Shown here piece after piece: positions 34,809 to 43,597 of a DNA stretch of 64,000 nucleotides. Below the pieces are notes generated by a model. The model ran no database searches, was not told the origin of the DNA, and was given only the letters and a program-made list of their open reading frames with translations. The stretch spans positions 186,001 through 250,000 of the forward strand of contig DAITVZ010000001.1 of assembly GCA_036841525.1 (NCBI GenBank). Direction: 5' to 3'. The translations under genes and the position numbers were made by a program. The first letter of the stretch is position 1; the number at the start of each line of letters is the position of its first letter. The DNA is from JAAYEA01 sp012689325 (GTDB lineage Bacteria; Chloroflexota; Anaerolineae; JAAYEA01).

Positions 34809-35756
34809 TCAGGCGACGCGATTCACCAGCGGCCGGCCCTCCAGGCCGGCTTTCAGGTTGTCCACCGCCATCTGCTTCATCGCCCGCCGCGTCTGCCATG
34901 TGGCGCTGCCCAGGTGCGGCGTGATGATCACGTTCGCCATGCTCAGGAGTGGGTGATCTCGCGGCAGCGGCTCGGGCTCGGTCACGTCCAGCGCGGCCCC
35001 GGCGATCCCGCCCGCTTCCAGCGCAGCAACCAGCGCCTCCTGGTCCACGACGGCCCCGCGGGCCATGTTGATCAGGAACGCCGTGGGTTTCATCAGCGCC
35101 AGTTGCTCGCGGCCGATCAGGCCGGCGGTCTCCGGGGTCAGCGGGACGTTCAGCGTGACATAGTCCGAGCGGCTGAGCAGCTCGGGCAGCGTGGCATAGC
35201 TCGCCCCCAGCTCGGCCTCTGCGGCGGGGTTGGGCCGGCGATTGTGGTAGAGCACCGCCATGTCAAAGCCGCGAGCCCGTCGGGCGACCTGGCGGCCGAT
35301 GGCGCCCAGCCCCACGATGCCCAGCGTGGCGCCGTGGACGTCGCATCCCAGCAGGAAATCGGGCTCATAGTGCAGAAAATCCGGGCCGCGCGCGTGGCGG
35401 ACGCCAGGCACCAGGTTGCGCGCGACAGCGAGGATCAGCGCAAACGTCATGTCTGCGACGGTCTGGTCGAGCACGTTGGGCGTGTATCCGACGGGGATGC
35501 CCCGCTGGCGCGCGGCGTCGAGGTCGATGTGATCCACGCCGACCCCGATATTGCTGATCACCCGCAGCCGGGGCAGGCGATCCATGAAGGCGCCATCGAT
35601 CCGGAGATGGCCGTAGAGCAGAAGCCCTTCGATGGCGGGCAGGAAGGATGGCAGGCCCGCGTCCGGGCCAGACCAAATGCGCACCTGGCACGACTCGCCG
35701 AGCATGTGGGACACCAGCTCCGAGGGGGCCACGTTGCAGAGCACCTGATAGGCCAT
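34809..35756 (-). CDS. D-isomer-specific 2-hydroxyacid dehydrogenase (glyoxylate/hydroxypyruvate reductase type)
   Basis: A 315-residue NAD(P)-dependent enzyme that interconverts 2-keto acids and D-2-hydroxy acids. The Rossmann motif GIVGLGAIGRQVARR is near residues 146-160. Catalytic Arg is in NMARGAVVD, Glu in DVTEPEPLP and His in TPHLGSAT. Asp-type or small residues after strand 2 (YHNRRPNP) suggest NADP preference. It is the last gene of the minus cluster, 41 bases after the BNR gene. It may reduce a sugar-derived keto acid such as hydroxypyruvate or glyoxylate. Confidence 0.92.
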   Translation of the reverse strand: MAYQVLCNVAPSELVSHMLGESCQVRIWSGPDAGLPSFLPAIEGLLLYGHLRIDGAFMDRLPRLRVISNIGVGVDHIDLDAARQRGIPVGYTPNVLDQTVADMTFALILAVARNLVPGVRHARGPDFLHYEPDFLLGCDVHGATLGIVGLGAIGRQVARRARGFDMAVLYHNRRPNPAAEAELGASYATLPELLSRSDYVTLNVPLTPETAGLIGREQLALMKPTAFLINMARGAVVDQEALVAALEAGGIAGAALDVTEPEPLPRDHPLLSMANVIITPHLGSATWQTRRAMKQMAVDNLKAGLEGRPLVNRVA

Positions 35757-35797
35757 TCTACACTCCCCTGGCCGTGCTGATCCCGTGCCGCCGCCGA

Positions 35798-37711
35798 TTA
35801 TCCCAGGCCTCTCCCCGCTCGATAGTTCCCAATCGCCTCCGAGGTCAGCAAATAACGACCATAGAGCCGCACCAGGGACACCTCTCCATCCAGATCAGGC
35901 GCGATGCGGAGCATCGGCGCCCCACCTTGCGGCGGCTGCCCCGCGGGCCTGCGCATATCGCTCAGGTCGAGCCCTGGCACCGGCGAAGCGTTCACCTCGC
36001 GGAGGTGGGGGCTGTAGCGTCCCCAGCCGAACTGGCGGAACTCGCCGCCGTCGTTCAGTGTGCCATCGATGACAAAGCTGATCACCTTGGGCCCGCCGTC
36101 GACGATGGCGACCAGGTGGTGGGTCTCGCTCGCCCGGACCACGCCGGGGTCGCACGCCCAGCGACTCTCCGTCCGCCCATCGTTGAGCACGATCTCGACC
36201 GTGCTCCGATCCGTCGTCTGCAAGCAAAAGCCCTGGCCGTTTTCGGCGCGGTTGTCCAGCAGGATCTGGCCTGGCCGCATGGTCTCCAGGCGGAACCGCA
36301 GCTCGACGCTAAAGCCCTGGCGCAGGTCCTTGGTGCCATAGTCAGCGCGGCCTGGATCGCGCTCCAGGAACTTGGGCAGGCGGGGCATGGCGACGGCGGC
36401 AGGTGGCGCGGCGCCCGCCACGGGCAGCTCGAGGAGCAAGCCCTCCCGCGCCACGGCCGTCGCCTCGAACTGGTTCCACATCGCTTCCAGCAGCGCGCGC
36501 GGGATCTCGTGCACCCGCGCCTTGTCTTTTTGCGTCTCGGTCACAAAGAAACGGTGGCCTTCCCGCACCAGGTCCGGATAGCTCATCCGCACGTAGGGAT
36601 CGTCATCATAGAGGCCGATCTCGGGCTGGGACCAGCGGATCACCTGGCCCTCGGGGGTGTCGACCTCGATGCCGCCGCTGAACCAGACCGGGTTGCGGTC
36701 CTCGTAGCCGATGGACCGGCGCTGGGGATGCTCGCGGATAAAGCGCCCGCCGTGGTTATGGAACCAGTAGAGGTACCGGCCGCGGCCATCCGCAGCCCCC
36801 ACCTCGCACCGCCAGTGAAAGTTGGCGGCGCGCGGGTGTTTCATCCGCCGGCCATCCGCATAGCAGCGGTATTGCGGCACGGACCAGGTGTGGCCGCCAT
36901 CGCGGCTGTACGACTCGACCGGGTAGCCGTCGATGGTGCGATAGACGGCGCAAAAAGTGCCGTCGCTCAGGACGACATAGCTCTGTTCGGCGGAGACGGG
37001 GCCGCCGCCGGGGGGCGTCCGCAGGCCGATCTCGCCGTCGGGCAGCGTCTCCCAGCGGACCTTGGACGGGTCGCGCTCGGCCAGCAGGTTGTCGCTCTTG
37101 AGCAGCACGCCCTCGTTGCTGGTGAAAAAGCCGGCGCCAAAGCCCCCCACCTTGTGCAGCGAGCAGAAAGCGGCCCCCTCGTGGATGAACGGCTTGCCGA
37201 CGTTCCAGAAGAAGAGGAGCGCGCCGCCGTAGGGGTTCTGGCGATCGATCGCCATGACCCGCAGGGGGATCTCGTATCGCTGCGGCGACCAGTGTTGGCC
37301 ATAGTCGTCGGAGAATTTGAACACATAGTGGCCCAGCGAATCGACGCGGCGGCAATAGCCGTCGGGATAGGCGTCCCGGTCGGCGATGACCTGGCGGATG
37401 TTATCGGTGTTGTGGTTATAGAGGACATAGACGCGGCCGGCATTGGGGTAGCCGTCCGGGACCTCCAGCAGCACCGCGTAGGACGCTTCGGGACCGTCCG
37501 CCGGCTCGACGTCCACCGGCGCGGACCAGGTCCGGCCGAGGTCGGCGCTGCGCATGGTGACCACGTGCTGCCCCCCCTGCCCCTCGCGGCCCGCGCCCGT
37601 GGTCACGGCGCACAGCCAAGCCCCGTCATCGGTCTGGACGACGTAGGGCTGGTCGCTGTACGTCTCGGTGGGAATCTCGTGGCCGGTGCTGATGTTGCGA
37701 TGGTCGATCAT
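35798..37711 (-). CDS. Sialidase-fold (Asp-box) protein with C-terminal LamG-like domain (copy 1)
   Basis: A 637-residue protein without a signal peptide. The six-bladed propeller covers about residues 1-400, with Asp boxes SADLGRTWSAP, SDDYGQHWSPQ and SRDGGHTWSVP. The C-terminal part (about 420-637) is a concanavalin-like domain (FSVELRFRLETM, HHLVAIVDGGPKVISFVIDG, LYGRYLLTSEAIGNYRAG). The fold is that of exo-sialidases and several other glycosidases; true sialidase activity is not implied. The ATG at 37711 overlaps the stop of the URO-D gene upstream (ATGA). A paralog lies at 51323-53068. Confidence 0.82.
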   Translation of the reverse strand: MIDHRNISTGHEIPTETYSDQPYVVQTDDGAWLCAVTTGAGREGQGGQHVVTMRSADLGRTWSAPVDVEPADGPEASYAVLLEVPDGYPNAGRVYVLYNHNTDNIRQVIADRDAYPDGYCRRVDSLGHYVFKFSDDYGQHWSPQRYEIPLRVMAIDRQNPYGGALLFFWNVGKPFIHEGAAFCSLHKVGGFGAGFFTSNEGVLLKSDNLLAERDPSKVRWETLPDGEIGLRTPPGGGPVSAEQSYVVLSDGTFCAVYRTIDGYPVESYSRDGGHTWSVPQYRCYADGRRMKHPRAANFHWRCEVGAADGRGRYLYWFHNHGGRFIREHPQRRSIGYEDRNPVWFSGGIEVDTPEGQVIRWSQPEIGLYDDDPYVRMSYPDLVREGHRFFVTETQKDKARVHEIPRALLEAMWNQFEATAVAREGLLLELPVAGAAPPAAVAMPRLPKFLERDPGRADYGTKDLRQGFSVELRFRLETMRPGQILLDNRAENGQGFCLQTTDRSTVEIVLNDGRTESRWACDPGVVRASETHHLVAIVDGGPKVISFVIDGTLNDGGEFRQFGWGRYSPHLREVNASPVPGLDLSDMRRPAGQPPQGGAPMLRIAPDLDGEVSLVRLYGRYLLTSEAIGNYRAGRGLG

Positions 37712-38808
37712 GGTTCCCGCGGTCCTTTCTGCTGCGCCATCCGCCTAACGGCCTCCATCACGGCCCGCCCTTCCTCCACCGACTCGGCCTTGAGATGGAC
37801 GCTCAGCCCGCGCGGCGAGAGGCTGTCCATGATCTCGGCATACTCGGCGAGCGTAAAGCCCTGGTACACGTCCTTGGCCAGGATCAAGGGCACCTGGCGC
37901 GCCTGCAGCCGCCTGAGCGTGGGCATGGCAGCCTGCAGGGTCACCTGCGGGTCATCGAAATACAGGTTCACCGCCCGCACGTTGCGCACCCCGGCCAAAA
38001 GCTCCGCGACGTGCAGGGAGCCGATGTGCAGGTGCAACACGCCGTAGGGCAGCCAGGACATCTGCTGCAGGGCGTCCAGGAAGAACTGGCGATAGTGGTC
38101 CGCCGACATCATGCTCGACGTGTCGTCTTGCAGCCAGACCGCGCGCTCCGGCGCCCACAGGCCGAACTGCCGCACGCCATACCCGCCGCGAAAAGCGGGC
38201 ACCACGCGCAGCTCGGCCTCGACCACCTGCCGCCAGAGGTCGGCGGCCTGCCGGGCCAGCCGCTGGACCCGCGCTGGGTCCTCGTACAGTAGCATGAAGA
38301 ACTGCGTCGAGCCGTGCAGCGCGACCAGGACATCGGCCGGACCGCGCAGGTGGCTCAGGCTGACGGCATAGCGTCCCGCCGCGTGCTCGACCACGGCCTG
38401 GAGCAGCTCCAGCAGCTTGAGCAGCCAGGGGTCCTCCGGATCGCTCACGATCTCGCCGACCGCGGCGTCCGGCTGCGCAGGCCAGACGCTCTTGCCGTCG
38501 GCGACCATGACCGGACAGCCGGCCAGGGCCTCCATCCAGGGGATGCCGAGCAGCGGCTCGGCCACCGCGATGGCGTCATCGCCGATCGCCGCCCGCGCTC
38601 GCGCCATCTGGTCATAGACGGGCAGGATCGGGGCCGGGTCGATGCGCTCCGGCGTGACCTGGCCCGCGCCCAGCATCGCGGCGACCAACTCGGTATCCTG
38701 GTAGGCGTCATGGATCACCTGGATCAGCGGCCGGTCAACCGGAGCGCTGCTCCAGAAGGCCCGGTGCCGCCCGGCCAACGCTTGCCAATCGCGCGAATCG
38801 ATGGTCAT
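37708..38808 (-). CDS. Uroporphyrinogen decarboxylase superfamily protein (URO-D-like 1)
   Basis: A 366-residue TIM-barrel protein related to URO-D and to corrinoid:CoM methyltransferases (MtaA/CmuA). Typical blocks include FFMLLYEDPARVQRLARQAA and DDTSSMMSADHYRQFFLDAL. At the position where MtaA-type enzymes carry zinc-binding H-x-C it has LHLHIGSLHVAELL, so no Cys ligand. It overlaps both neighbours by ATGA, indicating coupled translation with URO-D-like 2 and the BNR protein. It is not the heme-pathway enzyme. A role in sugar demethylation or other C-O cleavage is speculative. Confidence 0.78.
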   Translation of the reverse strand: MTIDSRDWQALAGRHRAFWSSAPVDRPLIQVIHDAYQDTELVAAMLGAGQVTPERIDPAPILPVYDQMARARAAIGDDAIAVAEPLLGIPWMEALAGCPVMVADGKSVWPAQPDAAVGEIVSDPEDPWLLKLLELLQAVVEHAAGRYAVSLSHLRGPADVLVALHGSTQFFMLLYEDPARVQRLARQAADLWRQVVEAELRVVPAFRGGYGVRQFGLWAPERAVWLQDDTSSMMSADHYRQFFLDALQQMSWLPYGVLHLHIGSLHVAELLAGVRNVRAVNLYFDDPQVTLQAAMPTLRRLQARQVPLILAKDVYQGFTLAEYAEIMDSLSPRGLSVHLKAESVEEGRAVMEAVRRMAQQKGPREP

Positions 38809-39818
38809 GTCTGACCCTTCCCCTGGCCGATCTGCTCGTCCTCATAGACCAGCAACTCTCGATACAGCCGCGCGAACGCCTCGGCGTTCCCCGGCCTGGG
38901 GTTGCCGCCCCCGCGATACATGATGATCCCAGGATACTGGGCGTGCAGCTCTCTCAACTTGGCCATCTCGACGCGGATGTCCTCCACCGTGCCCAGGTCG
39001 ATGTTGCGCGAGTCGGTCTTGAGCATGTACAGCTTGTCCCGCCCGGCGCGCTGCATAAAGGTCTCGGGGTCCATCGAGGAGGTCTCGATATAGAGCCCAT
39101 CGGCGCCCGTCGCCACAAGGTCGTCCAGTACCTGAAAGGTGTTGCCGTCCGAGATATAGAGCACCTTGCGCCCCTGCGCGTGGATAGCGTCAAAGATGCG
39201 GCGGTACCACGGGAACACGTACGTCCGATACCACTCGGGCCGCATCAGGATTCCCCGCGTGCCGGCGATGTCGTCGTGGATCACGATCAGCTCGATGCCC
39301 TCGGTCTGCGCCCAGCCGCGGGCCACCGAGAGCGAAGCAGCGCCGAAGCGATCCAGGATCGCGCCCAGCCGGACCGGATCGACGGCCGCCGCCATCAAGA
39401 AAGGCTCCCAACCGAACTCGAGCACGGCGCGGGTCACCAGGGTGCCATAGTGCCAGGGCACGGGGAAGCAGGTGCGCGCCTTGTCGGCATAGAGCCGCGC
39501 CATCTCGTCGAGCATCGCCGGACCGACCTGCTCGACCTCGAAGCGCTCCGGGTCGACGCGGAGCACGTCGTCGTAATCGCGGTACTGCTCGTGGTCGCCG
39601 ACGGCCCACACGCCGCCGTCCAGCGTGTACCGGCGCCGGCCATCATTGGAGACCACCACCTGTCCCAACTCGGACACCAACTCGGGCTCGCCCAGGTGGT
39701 AGACCTCTTTGCGGTACTCGATATTGCCCCAGTCGCCGGAATAGGGCATGCGATCCGGCCGCTCTAGGTGGATAGCCTTGCGCATGCGGGCATACTTGCG
39801 CGTCAGTTCATCCGTCAC
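38805..39818 (-). CDS. Uroporphyrinogen decarboxylase superfamily protein (URO-D-like 2)
   Basis: A 337-residue URO-D/MtaA-like barrel. It opens RKYARMRKAIHLERPDRMPY, the standard N-terminal block, and has IHDDIAGTRGILMRPEWYRT. At the metal-site position it reads VLYISDGNTFQVLDDLVATG, with Asp-Gly-Asn in place of His-x-Cys-Gly. The GTG at 39818 has AGGAAAGGAA upstream and is where the family alignment begins. Its stop overlaps the start of URO-D-like 1. It follows a BNR gene by 25 bases. Confidence 0.82.
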   Translation of the reverse strand: MTDELTRKYARMRKAIHLERPDRMPYSGDWGNIEYRKEVYHLGEPELVSELGQVVVSNDGRRRYTLDGGVWAVGDHEQYRDYDDVLRVDPERFEVEQVGPAMLDEMARLYADKARTCFPVPWHYGTLVTRAVLEFGWEPFLMAAAVDPVRLGAILDRFGAASLSVARGWAQTEGIELIVIHDDIAGTRGILMRPEWYRTYVFPWYRRIFDAIHAQGRKVLYISDGNTFQVLDDLVATGADGLYIETSSMDPETFMQRAGRDKLYMLKTDSRNIDLGTVEDIRVEMAKLRELHAQYPGIIMYRGGGNPRPGNAEAFARLYRELLVYEDEQIGQGKGQT

Positions 39819-39843
39819 TCGTCGTTTCCTTTCCTGTATCAGC

Positions 39844-41118
39844 TCACGCGGGCACACGCAGATCAGCCAGCCACTCGGGGGTGACGCGCTTGCCCAACAA
39901 GAAGAACTTGCGCTCGGGGTGCCACAGCACATTGTTGCCCCCGCGGGTGGTAAAGCTGGGGTAGACGCCGATGTCGATCCCTTGCCGCGGCCCCAGCTTG
40001 ACGCCGTCGTTGTCCATAAAGACCTTGGACTCGCTGAACCAGATCGGCTGCTCGGCCCCCGGCCGGAACTCGCCCAGGGCGGCCGAGGAGGGCCGGCGGT
40101 GCACGTAGCTATCCTCGGGCTCGCAGCCGTTGACGCGGCCGCTGTTGTCGTTGTGAAACAGGATGTATCGCCCATCCGCCATCTGGTAGATGGGGGTGCA
40201 GCAGATGGGCGCCATCACGGGCAGCCCGTGGTCGCGGCGCAAGAGCGGGCGCGGGCTGCACCAGGTGTAGCCGTCGTCGCTGGACAGGCTATACCAGATG
40301 TAGCCGCTGATCGTGCGCATCACGCAAAAGAGCCGCTCGTCAGGGAGGCGCACCAGGCTTGGCTCTTGGGCCACGCTCAACAGCGGGTCGCTATAGTGGG
40401 GGACGCGCAGCGCCTGGTCGCCCCAGGCCGACCAGGTGATCTCGATCTGGCCTGGCTCGGGGTTGTCGTCGATGTTCTCGAAGCGCATGAACTCGACGAC
40501 GCTCTCCGCGGCCCAGCTCCGCTTGTGCGGCACGCGGCGCACCGCCACGCTCAGCCACCGGGAAAAGCCGGTAAACCAGCGGCCCTGCAGGTCGCGGATC
40601 GGCCGCTGCCAGACGATCCAGTTCGAGCCGACGCGCGGATCCCAGTGGTCGTGCGGGCTGCGCTTCATCGGGATGGTGGCCGGCTTGGACCAGGTCGCGC
40701 CCATGTCGTCGCTGTAGAGGCAGTCCATCGTGCCGGTGAACTGGTCGGCCACGTCGATGGGGCCCTGGTATTGGTTATAGATTACATAGATGCGTCCCGA
40801 CTTGGAGAACACCGGAAACCCCCAACTGGCGATCCGGCCATCACCGACCCAGCGGGGGCCCACCAGGCGCTTGGGTGGGGCCCAGGTTTGGCCATCGTCA
40901 TCGGAGCGGGAAAACATGATCCGGTGATCCCCCGCCCCCTCCCTGGTGCTCTGGGTCCAGACCGCCATAAAGGACCCGTCGGGGGCGTCAAAGACCAAAA
41001 AGTGCTCGTTGCCGGTATCGAACGTGGACCCGTCGATGCTGCCGGGCCGATAAACCACATAGTCCGGCTTGCTGCGCTGCATCTCTTTTTCCAGGATCGC
41101 CCTGACGTCTTCTTGCAT
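39844..41118 (-). CDS. Sialidase-fold (Asp-box) protein, single-domain (copy A)
   Basis: A 424-residue six-bladed propeller with Asp boxes SDDDGQTWAPP, SDDMGATWSKP and SSDDGYTWCSP. Blocks NEHFLVFDAPDGSFMAVWTQ and EPSLVRLPDERLFCVMRT are shared with the paralog at 42269-43576. No signal peptide. The ATG at 41118 has GGGGAGG 9 bases upstream. Glycosidase or lyase activity on an imported oligosaccharide is the most likely role; family-level function is unknown. Confidence 0.82.
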   Translation of the reverse strand: MQEDVRAILEKEMQRSKPDYVVYRPGSIDGSTFDTGNEHFLVFDAPDGSFMAVWTQSTREGAGDHRIMFSRSDDDGQTWAPPKRLVGPRWVGDGRIASWGFPVFSKSGRIYVIYNQYQGPIDVADQFTGTMDCLYSDDMGATWSKPATIPMKRSPHDHWDPRVGSNWIVWQRPIRDLQGRWFTGFSRWLSVAVRRVPHKRSWAAESVVEFMRFENIDDNPEPGQIEITWSAWGDQALRVPHYSDPLLSVAQEPSLVRLPDERLFCVMRTISGYIWYSLSSDDGYTWCSPRPLLRRDHGLPVMAPICCTPIYQMADGRYILFHNDNSGRVNGCEPEDSYVHRRPSSAALGEFRPGAEQPIWFSESKVFMDNDGVKLGPRQGIDIGVYPSFTTRGGNNVLWHPERKFFLLGKRVTPEWLADLRVPA

Positions 41119-41145
41119 GATCTTCGCCTCCCCTGAGAAATAGTA

Positions 41146-41172
41146 CCCGGATGCCACGGATTTCGCGGATTA
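41146..41172. repeat. Short 9-bp-period repeat in intergenic spacer
   Basis: CGGAT recurs at 41148-41152, 41157-41161 and 41166-41170, exactly 9 bases apart. On the minus strand this reads ATCCGCG, ATCCGTG, ATCCGGG. It lies in the 90-base spacer between URO-D-like 3 and the BNR gene. It resembles dispersed intergenic repeats seen in other bacterial genomes. Confidence 0.5.
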
Positions 41173-41208
41173 GGACATCAGATCAGAAATCGGGATCCCC
41201 ATCTTGTT

Positions 41209-42246
41209 TCATCCGCCGTCTTGGCCTTCCAGCGGCTCGCGCAGCGCCTCCACGTAGGCGTAGAGGTTCTCCATCGGCGTATCGGGCAGGATGGCGTTGC
41301 CCGCCGCCAGGATGAGGCCGCCTTCGGGCCGGTTGAAGGTGCGGATGCGCTCGCGCACGTGGGCGCGAACCTCGGCCGGGGTGCCGGAGGGGATGATGTG
41401 CTGCACGTCCATGCCGATCCAGAAGGCGATGCGCCCCCCATACTGCTTGGCAATCGCCAAGTCATCCATCGTCCCCACCTGGATCGGATGCACGGCGTCC
41501 ACCCCGCAGGCGATGAGGTCATCCATCAACTTGGTCACGTTGCCGCAGGTGTGCAGCCAAAAGTCGAGCCCGTTCCGGTGCAGCGTATCCGCCAGCGCCT
41601 CATAGTATGGCGCGTACAGCGAGCGAAAGGTCTCCGGCCGCATGAACAGGCTGAGCTGCTGCCCCAGGTCGTCGCCGCCCCAGACGCCGTCCGCGCCCGC
41701 CTCGGCTGCGCGCCGGGCCCACACGCGGTAGAGGTCGAGCAGCCGATCCATCACCACTCGGAGCTCGTCCACGGCGTCATAAAAGTCGTACATCAGCGGC
41801 TGGATGCCGCGGATGTAGGCCAGCCGCTGGTGGAAATAGTGCCCCCAGCTCACCAGGATGTAGCGGTCGGGATGGGCCTGCCGGGCGGACCGCACCCCGT
41901 TGGCCGCGTTGGGCCGCTCGGCGGTGGGGAACTCGGCGAGAAAGCGGTCGAGCTCGGACCAGTCGTCGATGACCGGGTAGGCGAACGATGGGATCTCGTC
42001 CGGCTTGACCTTGTCCCCAAAGGCATAGCGGTAGGTCGGGTCGTCCGCGGGCGCCTGCCAATAGTCGATGGTCATGCCGGTGTTGATCGTGTCATCGGGA
42101 TAGTGGTCGAGCAGCGCGCGAAAGGCGTCGCCGTGCGCCTCCAAGGTGGCCGGGTTGTGCCAGAGCGAATAGGCCAGCGGAGGCCGCGGCGGCCGGCCGA
42201 AATGGATCGCGGCGCGGACCTGCTCTCGGGTCAGTGGTTCCCTCAT
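41209..42246 (-). CDS. Uroporphyrinogen decarboxylase superfamily protein, MtaA-like (URO-D-like 3)
   Basis: A 345-residue barrel. It begins MREPLTREQVRAAIHFGRPP and contains GADGVWGGDDLGQQLSLFMR. The WLHTCGNVTKLMDDLIACG segment keeps the His-x-Cys-Gly motif and a further Cys, as in zinc-dependent methylcobalamin:thiol methyltransferases and related proteins. It is thus the one member of the three with an apparently intact metal site. A corrinoid protein partner was not found in the window. The ATG at 42246 is 22 bases after the BNR gene upstream. Confidence 0.85.
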   Translation of the reverse strand: MREPLTREQVRAAIHFGRPPRPPLAYSLWHNPATLEAHGDAFRALLDHYPDDTINTGMTIDYWQAPADDPTYRYAFGDKVKPDEIPSFAYPVIDDWSELDRFLAEFPTAERPNAANGVRSARQAHPDRYILVSWGHYFHQRLAYIRGIQPLMYDFYDAVDELRVVMDRLLDLYRVWARRAAEAGADGVWGGDDLGQQLSLFMRPETFRSLYAPYYEALADTLHRNGLDFWLHTCGNVTKLMDDLIACGVDAVHPIQVGTMDDLAIAKQYGGRIAFWIGMDVQHIIPSGTPAEVRAHVRERIRTFNRPEGGLILAAGNAILPDTPMENLYAYVEALREPLEGQDGG

Positions 42247-42268
42247 CAGTCGTCGTCTCCCTCGTCCA

Positions 42269-43576
42269 TCAGCGGGTGGGCACGGTCAGGCCGGCCAGCA
42301 GGTCCGCGGTGATCCGTTTGCCCAGCAAAAAGAACTTGGAGTCGGGGTACCACAGCACATCGTTGCCGTGGCGGTTCGTGAAACTGGCATACAGGCTCAG
42401 GCTGCCGCTCTTGGGGTCGTTCAACGGGCGCTTGACGCCATCGACGCCCACGCCGCCCGTGGCCATGAACAGCCTGGGCTCGCTGAACCAGACCGGCTGG
42501 TCGGCCTCCGGGCGGAACTCGCCCACGCTGACGTACAGCGGCTCGCGCGGCTTGGCGTCGTTCTCCCCGCCGGCCACCGGCCCGCCCCGGTTGTTGTGAT
42601 AAAAGAGCACGTAGCGGCCATCGGAGAGTGGGTAGATCGGATCGGAGGCCACCGGGTTGAGCAGCACCCGGCCGCAGTCCTTGTGCAGCAAGGGGCGCGG
42701 GCTGCACCACGTCTCGCCATCGTCGGACGACTGGCTCCACCACATGTACCCCGTGCAGGTGCGCATCACGCAAAAGAGCCGCTGGTCCGGGAGGCGCACC
42801 AGGCTGGGCTCCTGGGTCACGCTGAGCAGGGGATAGTCACGGTGCGGCACGCGCAGCGCCTGCTCTCCCCAGGCGGAATAGCGGACCTGGAGGTCGCGCG
42901 GCTCGGGGTCGCGATCCACGTTGACAAAGCGCATGAACTCGACCACCGACTCGATCTCGGGCCATTGCGACACTTGCTTGAGGGTGGCGACGGCCCGGTT
43001 GACCCAGTGCGAATAGCCCACGAAATAGCCGCCGGAGAGGTCGCGCATCGGCTTTTGCCAGACGATCCACTCGGGCGGGATCTTGCCCTCGGGGTCGTCG
43101 TAGGGGCTCTTGGGCATGGGGATCTCTTGCGGCGGCGACCAGGTCCGGCCGCCATCGTCGCTGTAGAACCCGCCCATCGTGCCGGTGTGAAACTTGATCC
43201 AGCCCTGGATGCCGTGGTGCCGGTTATAGACCACATAGATGCGCCCCGATCGGGAGACCAGCGGGAAGGCCCAACTGGTCATGTGCGCCGGATCGTCGCG
43301 GCCGCTGGGCCCGGCGATGCGCCTGGGCGGCGACCAGGTCACGCCAGCGTCTTCGGAGCGCGCGAACATGGTCCGGTTGATGTTCCCCAGCCCCGGCGCC
43401 TGCCAGGATTGGGTCCAGATGGCCATCAGCACCTCGCCGGGACCCTCGAACACCAAAAAGTGCTCGTTGGTCCTGTCCTCGGCCTGGTCGTCCCAACTGC
43501 TGGGGATGTACGTGATATAGTCGGGATGGGTGCGCCGCGCCTCTCGCGCTAAAATCTGCTGTACGCTATCGCTCAT
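42269..43576 (-). CDS. Sialidase-fold (Asp-box) protein, single-domain (copy B)
   Basis: A 435-residue propeller paralogous to the protein at 39844-41118. Asp boxes are SEDAGVTWSPP, SDDGGRTWSPP and SSDDGETWCSP. NEHFLVFEGPGEVLMAIWTQ and EPSLVRLPDQRLFCVMRTCT match the paralog closely. No signal peptide. The ATG at 43576 has CGGAGGAGAG just upstream and lies 21 bases after the glycosidase-like gene. The interleaving BNR / URO-D / BNR / URO-D order suggests duplication of a pair. Confidence 0.82.
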   Translation of the reverse strand: MSDSVQQILAREARRTHPDYITYIPSSWDDQAEDRTNEHFLVFEGPGEVLMAIWTQSWQAPGLGNINRTMFARSEDAGVTWSPPRRIAGPSGRDDPAHMTSWAFPLVSRSGRIYVVYNRHHGIQGWIKFHTGTMGGFYSDDGGRTWSPPQEIPMPKSPYDDPEGKIPPEWIVWQKPMRDLSGGYFVGYSHWVNRAVATLKQVSQWPEIESVVEFMRFVNVDRDPEPRDLQVRYSAWGEQALRVPHRDYPLLSVTQEPSLVRLPDQRLFCVMRTCTGYMWWSQSSDDGETWCSPRPLLHKDCGRVLLNPVASDPIYPLSDGRYVLFYHNNRGGPVAGGENDAKPREPLYVSVGEFRPEADQPVWFSEPRLFMATGGVGVDGVKRPLNDPKSGSLSLYASFTNRHGNDVLWYPDSKFFLLGKRITADLLAGLTVPTR

Positions 43577-43597
43577 GCTCTCCTCCGATTCCGTAGG

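Noticed and set aside
35648..38047. 799-codon open frame on plus opposite the BNR and URO-D genes
   Set aside because: Antisense shadow of genes with strong ribosome sites and conserved motifs; no domain of its own.
37708..42246. Heme-pathway uroporphyrinogen decarboxylase (HemE)
   Set aside because: Three diverged copies in a glycan cluster, no other heme genes nearby, and substitutions at key positions argue against HemE.
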